A stretch of DNA of 64,000 nucleotides from Halobacillus dabanensis (GTDB taxonomy: Bacteria; Bacillota; Bacilli; Bacillales; Halobacillaceae), in NCBI RefSeq assembly GCF_900114165.1, contig NZ_FOSB01000007.1:1-64000 (forward strand), read 5' to 3'. The notes beneath the pieces were generated by a model. The model was given only the letters and a program-made list of their open reading frames with translations. It was not told the DNA's origin and made no database searches. This document shows positions 16,895-25,856 of the stretch, piece after piece. Positions within the stretch are counted from its first letter, which is position 1, and each line of letters starts with the position of its first letter. The position numbers were made by a program, and so were the translations under genes.

Positions 16895-17643
16895 TGAAGG
16901 GATTAGAGTGGTTGATCGGATCATCTGCAGGTTTGATCAGTGGTCTGAGTCTGCGAAAATGGAGGAAAGAACCATCTGTTACAAAAATGAAGTACGACCG
17001 TAAAAAAGAGGATTTCTACCAAACAGGTAGAATTCAACATAAAGACATCCAGACAACGAAAAAGAAAATGCGTATGGAAGCGAAAAAAAATCTTATGACT
17101 GAAAGGGGAACATCCATAATGGAAAACCAAAACATTAACCAGCAACAAACAGCTACAAAACGAGGAAATAAGAAGTTACCTATCGCTATCCTTACAGGTG
17201 CTTTAATCGGCGGGGCTTTCATTTTAATCAAAGATCCAAGTCAAAGAAAACGACTGAAAGAGGGAACACGTTCAACAAAAGATGCTGTTTCTAATTACGC
17301 ATCAGACGTCAAAGAAGATCCGTCAGCCAAAAAAGATGACCTGGTCACGCGTGCACGCAATGTCGCTAGTATTGTCAGTGAAGCAGCAACAACGGTTCAG
17401 GAAGTCTTCAACAATCAAGGAAAAGAAATCACAGAAAAAGCTAAAGACATTAAAGAAGAAGCCAAGGACATTAAAGAAGAGTCAGAAGAAATAGTAAATA
17501 CAGCTAAAGACGCGGGAGAAGATCTGCAAAACGTCGGTGATAAGGCAAAAGAAGCGAAAAGTGAACTGACAGAGGAAAAGTCAGAAGAAGAAAACGAGAA
17601 AACTCCTCAGGAAAAAGTCGTAGAAGTAAACCCACAACGTTAA
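16894..17643 (+). CDS. YtxH-like stress protein with coiled, LEA-like tail
   Basis: A 249-codon frame with three parts. Residues 1-75 have a short hydrophobic stretch (LIGSSAGLISGLSL) followed by a highly basic segment. Residues 76-125 match YtxH family proteins, with a glycine-rich membrane segment (LPIAILTGALIGGAFILI) and KDPSQRKRLKEG. Residues 170-249 are low-complexity K/E/A-rich repeats (KAKDIKEEAKDIKEE) like LEA or GsiB-type desiccation proteins. An in-frame ATG at 17119 with AAAGGGG 10 bp upstream begins the YtxH part, so a shorter second product is possible. It overlaps the upstream stop codon, implying coupling. Confidence 0.7.
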   Translation: MKGLEWLIGSSAGLISGLSLRKWRKEPSVTKMKYDRKKEDFYQTGRIQHKDIQTTKKKMRMEAKKNLMTERGTSIMENQNINQQQTATKRGNKKLPIAILTGALIGGAFILIKDPSQRKRLKEGTRSTKDAVSNYASDVKEDPSAKKDDLVTRARNVASIVSEAATTVQEVFNNQGKEITEKAKDIKEEAKDIKEESEEIVNTAKDAGEDLQNVGDKAKEAKSELTEEKSEEENEKTPQEKVVEVNPQR

Positions 17644-17662
17644 TCAACAGATTCATACAATG

Positions 17663-17692
17663 GAAGCTCGACATAAAAATGTGTCGAGCTTC
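17663..17692 (+). terminator. Terminator of the DUF948/YtxH operon
   Basis: GAAGCTCGACA (17663-17673) pairs perfectly with TGTCGAGCTTC (17682-17692) around an 8-nt loop, followed by TTAAGTCTTTATT. It lies 20 bp after the operon's last stop codon. Confidence 0.8.
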
Positions 17693-17726
17693 TTAAGTCT
17701 TTATTCTAATTAAGGGGGAAAACGGA

Positions 17727-18083
17727 ATGCCGATCGTTTTAAAACGCATCTATGACGAAGACAAGCCTACAGGAGATTACCGCATCCTCATAGATCGGGT
17801 ATGGCCAAGAGGAATATCTAAAGAGCAAGCATACCTGAATGACTGGATGAAAGAACTGACACCCAACGCCTCCCTTCGAAAGTGGTTCAATCACGTCCCG
17901 GAGAAATTTGCAGAATTTGCAGAGCGTTATATAAAAGAACTCCAAAAATCTGAATCTGCAACGGAAAAGAAAAGAGAATTACAAGAAAAAGCCCAGCACC
18001 AGCAAGTAGTTCTTTTATATGGCGCAAAGGATAAAGAACACAATCATGCCGTGATACTAAAAGAATGGCTGGAAAATTCTTAA
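17727..18083 (+). CDS. DUF488-family protein (YeaO-like)
   Basis: A 118-residue protein of the DUF488 family: YRILIDRVWPRGISKEQAYLNDWMKELTPNASLRKWF near the N-terminus and VVLLYGAKDKEHNHAVILKEWL at the C-terminus. Family members are small cytoplasmic proteins with conserved D-R-x-W-P-R-G and L-Y-x-A-x-D motifs. No reaction is established. It starts at ATG 17727 behind AGGGGG, stands alone, and converges on the hemAT gene. Confidence 0.85.
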   Translation: MPIVLKRIYDEDKPTGDYRILIDRVWPRGISKEQAYLNDWMKELTPNASLRKWFNHVPEKFAEFAERYIKELQKSESATEKKRELQEKAQHQQVVLLYGAKDKEHNHAVILKEWLENS

Positions 18084-18177
18084 TAGCCTGCTAATGAAGC
18101 GAGTGCAGGAGAGGATAAACCTTTCCTCAGCCCCTCTCCCCCTTTCCAATATCTCCGTATCGATTATTTCAATCCAA

Positions 18178-19461
18178 TTAGTCAGTAAGCTCTGTCAGTT
18201 GTTGAGAAGATGCTGCCACTTTATAGACTGCGCCATTGATTTCTTCAATAACTTGCGCAAACTGTGCAAGCTCTCCTTCAATACCTGAGTTATAGGACTT
18301 GTTCTGTCCCATAGCTGAAACAATTTCTGTGAAAAAGTGATTGATTTGTTCCATACTGTCTGTTCCTTCTGAGATCATTTGATTGATATTTCCTACGTTA
18401 CTCGAAACACTGTGGATTTGCCCACTCGTTGTAGAGATCAAATCAGAGACTTCTGCTACGGAATTTTGAGTCTGCTCAGACAACTTCCGCACCTCATTCG
18501 CAACTACAGTGAAACCCGCTCCGTGTTCACCGGCTCTTGCTGCCTCAATCGAAGCATTTAACGATAGAAGATTCGTTTGTTCAGCGATCGACGAAACGAT
18601 GGTGACAATTTTACTAATTTCTTCAGCAACATGTTTTAACTTTTCCATATCTCCAGAGATTTCTGTAATATTTTCTTGGATTTGATTCATTTGGTTTTGT
18701 TGAATTTCCAAACGCTGTTTGCCATCCATGGATTGTTGCTCGACTTGTTGAGCGACCTGGGAACCTTTTTTGGAATCTTCAACGATTTTGTCCGTCTGTT
18801 TCGTCAATTGCTCCGTCGAAGCACTTGCCTGCTGAGAAATAGCAGCCACCTCTTCCGACATTTGATCAACCCTTCGGTATGCTTCTTCCCGTTTCTCTAT
18901 TTCGACTTGGCGCAGTTCTTCCGCCTCGCTCTGGAACATTTCTAAAACAAGTTGCTGTTCGATATTCAAAATCTTCGTAGTCGCACGGATTGCCTCCCCG
19001 TAATGTTCTTTCGGCAGCTCTAATTCGTAAATATCCATGAAAGAAAGCAATAGGTCCTGAAAAGCACACATGTACCATTTCGGCTCCAGGCCAATTTTCA
19101 GATGGACTTTGGCAATACGCATTCTTTTTTCAATAAAATCCTTATCAATGACCCCATTGAACATTTCCTGAATATGGATGGTCAAAGTCCTGCGCAAGCG
19201 ATCGACAGAACTGTTATTATTGATGATTCGTTGTAAGGAAGGTTCATTTTCAAGATTTTTATAAAATTGGCGGACAAGCTGCTCGATATGCTTACTGATT
19301 ACAGGTTGCAGTGATTGCAATATTGCGAGGTCCCTTTTAGAAAGGTGAACCATCTCGAATTGCGTATGTAAGTCTGAATCCTCCGGGATATTGATCACTC
19401 CTGTGAACCCTTCTCCTAGCGGAGGTACTTCCTCTTTTTTCTTTGTCATAAACAAACCCAT
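18178..19461 (-). CDS. hemAT: Globin-coupled aerotaxis transducer HemAT
   Basis: A 427-residue soluble chemoreceptor: an N-terminal sensor globin (about residues 30-180, proximal heme ligand His120 in [18 protein letters not shown]) joined to a methyl-accepting signalling domain with the conserved hairpin tip ([30 protein letters not shown]). It senses oxygen and signals through CheA. The first ATG (19467) touches the GGGGG ribosome binding site; ATG 19461 has a 6-bp spacer and is preferred. It is monocistronic. No membrane segments occur, as expected for HemAT. Confidence 0.92.
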   Translation of the reverse strand: MGLFMTKKKEEVPPLGEGFTGVINIPEDSDLHTQFEMVHLSKRDLAILQSLQPVISKHIEQLVRQFYKNLENEPSLQRIINNNSSVDRLRRTLTIHIQEMFNGVIDKDFIEKRMRIAKVHLKIGLEPKWYMCAFQDLLLSFMDIYELELPKEHYGEAIRATTKILNIEQQLVLEMFQSEAEELRQVEIEKREEAYRRVDQMSEEVAAISQQASASTEQLTKQTDKIVEDSKKGSQVAQQVEQQSMDGKQRLEIQQNQMNQIQENITEISGDMEKLKHVAEEISKIVTIVSSIAEQTNLLSLNASIEAARAGEHGAGFTVVANEVRKLSEQTQNSVAEVSDLISTTSGQIHSVSSNVGNINQMISEGTDSMEQINHFFTEIVSAMGQNKSYNSGIEGELAQFAQVIEEINGAVYKVAASSQQLTELTD

Positions 19462-19607
19462 GTTCATCCCCCTTTAAGACTATCTCTCTCTATTATCGAC
19501 GGTAAGAAAGAAACCCTTTAGTGAATGTGAAAAATAAAAACCGGGACTCATTGCTCACCTGTGCCAAAATTTTAGAGAAAACCGTCTACAAGGATATTGA
19601 CAAAAAC

Positions 19608-19647
19608 AAATAGTCCCTCGTGCTGCATGCAGCACGAGGGACTATTT
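19608..19647. terminator. 40-bp perfect palindrome, bidirectional terminator
   Basis: Bases 19608-19627 and 19628-19647 are exact reverse complements, centred on GCATGC, and begin and end in A and T runs. It touches the stop codon of the 55-residue gene on the minus strand, so it is probably its terminator. The lack of any unpaired loop base makes it unusually symmetric. Confidence 0.7.
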
Positions 19648-19814
19648 TAAGCGTCAGCGTTATAACCTAAACGCTCACGATCGATGTACTCATTCGGAAA
19701 CTCTCCGAACTCTGTACTGTGGTTTTTGAATTGAGCTTTTCGGCCATTCCGGCTTTCGCCATGGTTCTTTCTTTCCTTAAACTGGCGATCCGGCTTTTTT
19801 TCCTTTTTGCCCAT
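19647..19814 (-). CDS. Small basic hydrophilic protein, 55 aa
   Basis: A short frame starting at ATG 19814 behind GAGGTGATTAGG, encoding MGKKEKKPDRQFKER and ending EYIDRERLGYNADA. It is rich in K, R, N and E, lacks hydrophobic segments and resembles small spore-associated proteins of Bacillaceae in composition; I cannot name the family. The frame is open to 19892, but that start lacks a ribosome binding site. Strong translation signals and a dedicated terminator support a real gene. Confidence 0.65.
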   Translation of the reverse strand: MGKKEKKPDRQFKERKNHGESRNGRKAQFKNHSTEFGEFPNEYIDRERLGYNADA

Positions 19815-20015
19815 CCTAATCACCTCATGTAAAACAAATTGTCTTACACGATTATTTTGTGTCAGTGCAATGGATTTATTCATGGGTTTCATAAGAGATC
19901 CATTTCCATGAAAAAAACAGAGTAAGTTTTAACAGAGTACTTACGGGGGAAAAGGTAATAAATGTTATACATCCCCCTCAAGGGAATAGCAATCATAGAT
20001 AAGAGAGGTGTTCCT

Positions 20016-21410
20016 ATGACCCCGAATGAAATAGGATTTGCAATACTATACATCGGCGTCTTCTTGTTGATCGGAAAAATCATCCGAGTTTATTCAACGC
20101 TATTACAAAATTTATTTTTACCTTCTTCCATTATTGGAGGGTTTATCGCTCTGCTTTTAGGGCCCCAAGTTTTCGGAAAATTCATGCCAGAAGATAGTAC
20201 CTTTTCAAATGGGGTCATGACAGACTCTATTATCGAAGTATGGTCTGCTTTACCAGGATTAATGATTAATGTCGTCTTCGCAGCTTTATTCTTAGGAGCA
20301 ACGATTCCTAAACTGAAAGATATTTGGAGCTATGCTGGCCCGCAATTGGCACTCGGCTGGTCAATTGGATGGGGCCAATATGTTATCGGTCTTATGGTTG
20401 CCGTCCTGGTGCTCGTTCCCTTTTTCGACCTTCCTGCAATGTCAGGAGCATTGATTGAAGTCGCATTTGAAGGTGGACATGGGACGGCCGCTGGGATGGC
20501 CAGCACCTTTGAAGAACTAGGATTTCCAGAAGCATTCGACCTTGCGATCGGACTTGCCACAATCGGTGTTTTATCTGGTGTCATATTCGGTATTATCCTG
20601 ATCAATTGGGGTGTGAGAAATAAAAAGACTAAAGTCATTAAGGACGTGGAAGGTTTTTCAAACTTGAGAAAGCGCGGTGTTATGGAATATCAAAACCGTG
20701 AACCCGCAGGAAAGATGACCCTTCGACCAGAATCGATTGAGCCCCTTTCCTTCCACTTGTCAATCGTGATGATCGCTATTTTACTTGGCTGGCTTATACT
20801 GCAAGGGCTCGTCCAGCTGGAAGCGGCCACCTTAGGTTCAGACTTCATGGAATATATCCCATTGTTCCCGCTTGCCATGATGGGAGGAATCATCTTGCAG
20901 ATATTCTTCAGCAAAAAAGATAAATATAACCTTGTTGATCGAAGAATGATCAACAGAATTCAAGGACTCGCCCTCGACATATTGATATTATCTGCGATTG
21001 CTACTGTATCCCTGGAAGTGATCGGAGAGTATTTAGTACCATTCCTTATCTTAGCAGCAGCAGGTATAGCTTGGAACTTATTCGGTTTCCTCGTACTTGC
21101 TCCACGGTTCATCCCTAAATTCTGGTTTGAACGAGGAATTGGGGACTTCGGGCAATCCATGGGCGTTACGGCAACTGGCTTACTATTAATGCGTGTCGTC
21201 GACCCGGATAATGAATCACCAGCATTTGAAGCTTTTGGATACAAGCAGCTTTTTTATGAACCATTCCTGGGTGGAGGATTCGTAACGGCTTTATCCGTAC
21301 CATTCATCGCCCAATTCGGCCCATGGCCAAGCCTTATTCTTGCAGCCGCCATGACCGCCGTCGGCATCCTTTCTGGACTATTCTACTTCGGTAAAAAGGA
21401 ATCGGGTTAA
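20016..21410 (+). CDS. gltS: Sodium/glutamate symporter (GltS type)
   Basis: A 464-residue integral membrane protein with about ten hydrophobic segments in two inverted halves, as in the sodium:glutamate symporter (ESS) family. Conserved stretches include LFLPSSIIGGFIALLLGP, FEGGHGTAAGMASTFEELG and FGQSMGVTATGLLLMRVVDP. ATG 20016 follows AGAGGTGTTCCT; the frame open to 19962 has no comparable signal. It is expected to import glutamate with sodium. In this window the glutamate synthase gene is disrupted and proline catabolism to glutamate is intact, so uptake may matter for glutamate supply. Substrate specificity is inferred from family only. Confidence 0.87.
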   Translation: MTPNEIGFAILYIGVFLLIGKIIRVYSTLLQNLFLPSSIIGGFIALLLGPQVFGKFMPEDSTFSNGVMTDSIIEVWSALPGLMINVVFAALFLGATIPKLKDIWSYAGPQLALGWSIGWGQYVIGLMVAVLVLVPFFDLPAMSGALIEVAFEGGHGTAAGMASTFEELGFPEAFDLAIGLATIGVLSGVIFGIILINWGVRNKKTKVIKDVEGFSNLRKRGVMEYQNREPAGKMTLRPESIEPLSFHLSIVMIAILLGWLILQGLVQLEAATLGSDFMEYIPLFPLAMMGGIILQIFFSKKDKYNLVDRRMINRIQGLALDILILSAIATVSLEVIGEYLVPFLILAAAGIAWNLFGFLVLAPRFIPKFWFERGIGDFGQSMGVTATGLLLMRVVDPDNESPAFEAFGYKQLFYEPFLGGGFVTALSVPFIAQFGPWPSLILAAAMTAVGILSGLFYFGKKESG

Positions 21411-21419
21411 GAATAAATG

Positions 21420-21505
21420 CGCAAGCGCCTTGTTCACCCCCGACAAGCTTAAGGCGAGACTCGCCGTGACGCTCTTTGTCACAGAGAGTCTGGACTTCCT
21501 TTTTC
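21420..21505 (+). repeat. Bacillaceae intergenic repeat, copy 1 (partial)
   Basis: The stretch GCAAGCGCCTTGTTCACCCC, then GACAAGCTTAAGGCGAGAC, TCGCCGTGACGCTCTTTGTC and ACAGAGAGTCTGGACTT, shares long identical blocks with 23431-23500 (GACAAGCTTAAG, TGACGCTCTTTGTCACAGAG). It follows gltS by a few bases. I know similar repeats from other Bacillaceae intergenic regions; function is not established. Confidence 0.65.
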
Positions 21506-21525
21506 CATATTTAAATACCTTCCTA

Positions 21526-21581
21526 GATAAGCCAGAAACACCGCTGCTAACAAAATTAGCTGGCGGTGTTTCTGGCTTATC
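21526..21581 (+). terminator. Long hairpin downstream of gltS
   Basis: A perfect 19-bp stem (21526-21544 with 21563-21581) around an 18-nt loop, followed by AGCTTTTTC. It is the likely gltS terminator, read after the repeat copy. The rest of the 607-bp gap (21582-21960) shows no gene; a short inverted repeat TGGTTGATGG/CCATATCAACCA lies near 21662. Confidence 0.65.
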
Positions 21582-21982
21582 AGCTTTTTCACACACTCGC
21601 TTCCTCGATAAATGGACTACAGTATACAACCCCTTTCTCCCCCAAATGTTATCACCAGGAAATGGTTGATGGTTACACCATATCAACCAACAGTTCATAC
21701 TTTATGCAATTTAGTGAAACACTTTAATAGTAAGTAATGGACCCTGGATAGAAAATAAAGATATCTTGGCCACGACATATGAATTTGCTTGATGATACCT
21801 GCATGGTACCGATCTGATTTCCCCTCACTAAAGTTTTAAGAATAGCGTACTGTTCCCCACAGCTCTAACCCCATAATAAACAAAACATTCGTTCTTTCAG
21901 ATAACAATTAGATACCTAAACTTTTCCCCCAAAAATAAGCAAGTCACTGAACAGATACTCTTTATTATGATATTATATTTTA

Positions 21983-21998
21983 TTAGTTGCCTAAGTAA
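21983..21998. promoter_or_regulatory. Possible MarR/TetR-type operator before the exporter
   Basis: TTAGTTGCCTAAGTAA is an imperfect 16-bp palindrome (TTA-x-TT....AA-x-TAA) 20 bp upstream of the exporter start, next to an AT-rich TATTATATT stretch that could be the -10. MarR-type regulators of DHA2 exporters bind sites of this kind. No regulator gene is adjacent, so this is weak. Confidence 0.25.
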
Positions 21999-22017
21999 TT
22001 AGAAAGAAGGTTATAAC

Positions 22018-23415
22018 ATGTCATCTCAAGAAATAAACCGTGTTCCTTTAATGATTGTCCTTATATCAGGGGCGTTTGTTGCAATATTGAATCAAACGTT
22101 GCTCGCTACAGCTCTGCCCCACATCATGGCAGACCTGAACTTGGATGCAAATACGGCCCAGTGGCTCCAATCTATTTTTATGTTAGTGAACGGGATTATG
22201 ATCCCTATTACTGCCTTTTTAATCGAACGATTCACTACGAGAGGACTGTTCATGACTGCTGTAGGTCTTTTCGCAGCCGGTACGCTTGTTTGTGGACTTG
22301 CACCGAACTTCACGATTCTCTTATCTGGGAGAATTCTGCAAGCTTCTGGCGCCGGTATCATTCTGCCTTTGATGCAGACTATTTTATTCCTCGTTTTCCC
22401 TATTGAAAAAAGAGGTTCAGCCATGGGGATGTTCGGGCTGGTCATTGCCTTTGCACCAGCTATCGGGCCCACTCTTTCAGGATGGCTGGTCGAACAATTT
22501 CCGTGGAGAAGTTTGTTTTTCGTCATTTTACCAATCGCAATTGCGGATATTATTGTCGCCTATTTCATCTTGAAAAATGTTACAAAGCAGACATTTCCGA
22601 AAGTGGATCCTATCTCCATCATCCTTTCGACCTTTGGATTCGGCGGGATTTTATATGGGTTCAGTGTAGCGGGGAGTGAAAGTTTCTTAAGTAATGAAGT
22701 TCTTCTTTCATTAGGAGTTGGGGCTGTAACTCTGACGCTTTTTATCAACAGGCAAATGAAACTGGAAAAACCAATATTGGAATTCAGGATCTTCAAGTAC
22801 AAGACGTTTACTTTGACGACAGCTCTTGGCATGATCGTATTTATCTCCATGATCGGCGGTGCTGTTATTTTACCGATTCTCATGCAGGACATGCTTGGTT
22901 TTACTGCCTTTGAATCAGGGCTGATGCTCTTACCGGGGGCTCTCTTAATGGGTATTATGAACCCGATCACAGGCCGATTATTTGATAAATTCGGAGCCCG
23001 TTGGCTCGCTGTCACAGGACTCGGCCTCCTTGTGATATCGACGTTCATGTTTACGATTTTAGATCCGTCTACGACATTCCTTTATTTGGCGCTGGTCAAT
23101 TGTGTTCGGATGTTCGGCATTTCCATGGTTATGATGCCAGTAACAACCGCTGGTCTGAACCAATTGCCTCAACATTTGATGCCACATGGAACAGCTATGA
23201 ACAATACAATGCGTCAAGTATCCGGCGCCGTAGGGACAGCCTTGCTCGTCTCTGTAATGACTAGTCAGGCAATACCTGCAGATGGTGTTACAGGGGTCAT
23301 TCATGGAGTTAATATTTCATTCATCGTAGCTGGAATATTTTCCATTGTCGGCTTCATCATGGCATTTTTCATAAAAAAATCCAGGCCAGGCGAAAACGAA
23401 TACAGTACCGCTTAA
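22018..23415 (+). CDS. MFS multidrug exporter, DHA2 (EmrB/QacA) family
   Basis: A 465-residue membrane protein with about 14 hydrophobic segments, the drug:H+ antiporter-2 layout. Visible motifs are LNQTLLATALPHIMADL in helix 1 (motif D1-like), RILQASGAGIILPL (motif B, with Arg in helix 4) and the exporter motif C in AFAPAIGPTLSGWLVE. It starts at ATG 22018 after AGAAGG. It probably expels lipophilic toxic compounds using the proton gradient; its substrates cannot be predicted. It stands alone and ends before repeat copies and a terminator. Confidence 0.88.
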   Translation: MSSQEINRVPLMIVLISGAFVAILNQTLLATALPHIMADLNLDANTAQWLQSIFMLVNGIMIPITAFLIERFTTRGLFMTAVGLFAAGTLVCGLAPNFTILLSGRILQASGAGIILPLMQTILFLVFPIEKRGSAMGMFGLVIAFAPAIGPTLSGWLVEQFPWRSLFFVILPIAIADIIVAYFILKNVTKQTFPKVDPISIILSTFGFGGILYGFSVAGSESFLSNEVLLSLGVGAVTLTLFINRQMKLEKPILEFRIFKYKTFTLTTALGMIVFISMIGGAVILPILMQDMLGFTAFESGLMLLPGALLMGIMNPITGRLFDKFGARWLAVTGLGLLVISTFMFTILDPSTTFLYLALVNCVRMFGISMVMMPVTTAGLNQLPQHLMPHGTAMNNTMRQVSGAVGTALLVSVMTSQAIPADGVTGVIHGVNISFIVAGIFSIVGFIMAFFIKKSRPGENEYSTA

Positions 23416-23430
23416 AAGAAAAGAAGAAGG

Positions 23431-23588
23431 GCCTTGGTCGTCTCCGACAAGCTTAAGACAAGCCTCGCCATGACGCTCTTTGTCACAGAGAGGATTGACT
23501 TAAGACCCCGAGGAGATAGGCACTGAGCTGGACAAAAAGAAAAGCGGAAGGGCCTCGGTCATCTCCGACAGGATTAAGACATGCCTCG
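23431..23588 (+). repeat. Bacillaceae intergenic repeat, copies 2 and 3 in tandem
   Basis: Copy 2 begins GCCTTGGTCGTCTCCGACAA (23431) and copy 3 GGCCTCGGTCATCTCCGACA (23551). Each is followed by a TTAAGACA-x-GCCTCG block. Copy 2 is itself palindromic: CTTAAGACAAGCCTC pairs with GAGGATTGACTTAAG around TGACGCTCTTTGTCA. Copy 3 is cut short by the terminator hairpin. They are related to 21420-21505. Confidence 0.7.
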
Positions 23589-23613
23589 TTGTATTATACA
23601 ACGAGGCTTTTTA
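23583..23613 (+). terminator. Terminator downstream of the DHA2 exporter
   Basis: GCCTCGTTGTA (23583-23593) pairs with TACAACGAGGC (23597-23607) and is followed by TTTTTATT. Its left arm is the last block of repeat copy 3, so the repeat has contributed the terminator. Confidence 0.8.
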
Positions 23614-23624
23614 TTGTATTTGTT

Positions 23625-23975
23625 TCAAATGAACATCAAATATGTCATCACAAGAATAAGTAATAATAGAACCACAGAAGTCATATAGATGATGATTCTG
23701 TGAGAAGAGACGAAACGGTTTTCGTTTATATTCCGTCTTGTATGATAATAATTCACTGTTGCTCCAACAATTGTCATAAGACCGAGGAACAAAGAGGCTA
23801 TACTTACGAGCATCGCCAGCTTGTTAACCATTGCTCCTTCCATCGGCAATGCCGTGATATGGACGGTTGTCGCTAAAAAACCGATCCCTACGAGAGCGAT
23901 GCTTGTCCGAATCCAAGCTAAATACGTGCGTTCATTGGCTAAATGCTGTTGAATCAACTTTCTTTCATCTACCAC
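23625..23975 (-). CDS. DUF202 membrane protein (YidH-like)
   Basis: A 116-residue protein with the DUF202 signature LANERTYLAWIRTSIALVGIGFL followed by two more hydrophobic segments, three helices in all. YidH-like proteins are small inner-membrane proteins without a defined function; DUF202 also occurs as the membrane part of yeast VTC polyphosphate complexes. It is monocistronic, starting at ATG 23975, and converges on the exporter gene. Confidence 0.85.
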   Translation of the reverse strand: MVDERKLIQQHLANERTYLAWIRTSIALVGIGFLATTVHITALPMEGAMVNKLAMLVSIASLFLGLMTIVGATVNYYHTRRNINENRFVSSHRIIIYMTSVVLLLLILVMTYLMFI

Positions 23976-24117
23976 TGATTATCGTCTCCTTTCACCTTTC
24001 CTATCTTACATCCTTCTAAAGTTGCCATTCAGGGAAGTGCTACTAAAAGTTAAAAGGTGTCACCACTCATAGTAAACTACAAGGATGGAGTATAATGGTT
24101 TCCTTGACCAATTACAA

Positions 24118-24143
24118 AAAGAGACGGCCATCGCCGCCTCTTT
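24118..24143 (-). terminator. Terminator of putR
   Basis: AAAGAG-A-CGGC (24118-24128) pairs with GCCG-C-CTCTTT (24133-24143); on the minus strand a T run follows. It lies just past the putR stop codon. Confidence 0.75.
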
Positions 24144-24146
24144 GCA

Positions 24147-25451
24147 TTACTTCTGTATAGCCGCTTTATATCGTTCATAATAACTCTCTACATTGTTTAG
24201 CAATAACAATTCCGTATACAAATAAGCCTTCATATTGAAATCCGAGAAATCGATATTCGTCATCTCCTGGATTTGTTTAATCCGATAATTCAACGTGTTC
24301 GGATGAATGAACAATTCATTCGCGGTCTGCTTCCCTTTCCCATTATTAGCCAGATAAGCTTCTAATGTGATAAGCAATTCGGTTTGTTTCATCGTATCAT
24401 TTTTGATCAATGTTAAAAGGTCTTCACTATAATAATCTTCCGAACTGTTCTTTTCATAGAGGGCAGCCAAATATCGGTAGAGGCCAAGCTTTGAGAATTC
24501 CCGTGGCATCGTTTCAGGGCGAGGGCTGATGAAATTGGCTGTTTCAATTACTTCGAGAGCCTCCAGAAAGCTTTTCCTCATATAAAATAATTTCGTGTAT
24601 TCTTTCCCGAGCCCGATCAAAAAGTGGTAAAACTCCTCTTTTCCTGTCTCAAACTTCACCTCATCAATTAAATCCCGGCCGATGTCCCTCGAGGAAAAGC
24701 GATCCTCGGACCTTCCATCGATGAGCAGGATCATCTGGAACTCTGTTTTCAAGTAAAACATTTGCCTGGTCGCCCGGAAACGATTGACGATGTTCTCCAG
24801 ATGATCAAGCATATATTTGTACTGAGGGGCCGTGACAGAGAAAACAATAACAGAAAAGCGTTCAGGGATTTGCAGTTGGGCAAGAGAAGCATCATGACGG
24901 AATTGACTCTCACTACCATATTCATGGTGAAGAGCTTGCCATATCAGTTCTTCTTTCCGACCTTCCTTTACATTTGCCTTAATAAATTGATCATATATCA
25001 ACTTACCAAGATGGGCCGTGATTTCTTCTAAAAAGTTCAGTTCTTCAGTTTCCAACAACCGATCCGATTCCTGGACCCATACGTATCCCATCGTGTGACC
25101 CAGGTGTTTGGCAGCGATTACGACACGCTGCTGAAAACCTAAATCCTCCATTGGATGAACACGGATGGGATCCGACTGTTTCTCTAAACGCTGGACAATC
25201 CCCTCTTTTTTCAACCGGTCAATGATAAAGATCGGACACTTTTTCGAAAGGATTGTCTTCTGTTGCGTTTGATCGAAATCATCAAAAGAGGAACTGTACG
25301 ATATGAGTTCAAAGTTCTTGTTTTCTATAATGACAGGCTTTTCCAACCTTGAACTGACCAACTCTGTCGCTTTATGAATATCTTCTGCCTGAAGGATCAA
25401 TTCTTTGACTTCCATAGGGATCCTGACCTTTCCGAGTAGGTTAAATGTCAT
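24147..25451 (-). CDS. putR: PucR-family regulator, probable proline-responsive PutR
   Basis: A 434-residue PucR-type activator. The N-terminal part has a sensory segment (KATELVSSRLEKPVIIENKNFELI); the C-terminal helix-turn-helix TANELFIHPNTLNYRIKQIQEMT is the PucR HTH_30 signature. It lies in the same direction directly downstream of putB-putC, and PutR of Bacillus subtilis activates putBCP on proline, which suggests the same role. ATG 25451 has GGAGGG nine bases upstream; ATG 25415 is a possible alternative because a TATAAT lies right at the first ribosome binding site. Confidence 0.8.
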   Translation of the reverse strand: MTFNLLGKVRIPMEVKELILQAEDIHKATELVSSRLEKPVIIENKNFELISYSSSFDDFDQTQQKTILSKKCPIFIIDRLKKEGIVQRLEKQSDPIRVHPMEDLGFQQRVVIAAKHLGHTMGYVWVQESDRLLETEELNFLEEITAHLGKLIYDQFIKANVKEGRKEELIWQALHHEYGSESQFRHDASLAQLQIPERFSVIVFSVTAPQYKYMLDHLENIVNRFRATRQMFYLKTEFQMILLIDGRSEDRFSSRDIGRDLIDEVKFETGKEEFYHFLIGLGKEYTKLFYMRKSFLEALEVIETANFISPRPETMPREFSKLGLYRYLAALYEKNSSEDYYSEDLLTLIKNDTMKQTELLITLEAYLANNGKGKQTANELFIHPNTLNYRIKQIQEMTNIDFSDFNMKAYLYTELLLLNNVESYYERYKAAIQK

Positions 25452-25819
25452 GCTTCATTACCCTCCATTATATAGGTTGTGGATGGAAAGAAAAAGAAAT
25501 ATATATCTAAGGATTTTTTTACCGTTCTCAGAGTTAATGTTTTTCGTAAATGGCAGGATCTTTCAGTCTCTATTCTCAATCTAGTAGGATAGAAATAAAT
25601 CAATTGCTGCAGCTTTCGTTGAACCCTATTACTCAACGGAACAGCAGGGAGTTCCAACTATGTCCTCACCTTCCTTCAAGCACCTAGCCATGTGTTGGTG
25701 CCTGAATCACTTTTTAAATGATCAGTCCATAATGAAGCCACCATACCCACCTAACACCTTGAGATCTTCTAAAGAAGAAGAAGTTCTTCCCTTTTTCCGT
25801 CGTTCAGACTTTATTAAAA

Positions 25820-25847
25820 AAGGCTCTCCCAAGAGTGGGAGAGCCTT
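25820..25847 (-). terminator. Terminator of the putB-putC operon
   Basis: AAGGCTCTCCCA (25820-25831) pairs with TGGGAGAGCCTT (25836-25847), and on the minus strand it runs into six T. It separates the put operon from putR. The remaining gap 25452-25819 presumably holds the putR promoter; no gene is recognised in it. Confidence 0.85.
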
Positions 25848-25856
25848 AGGTTTTCA

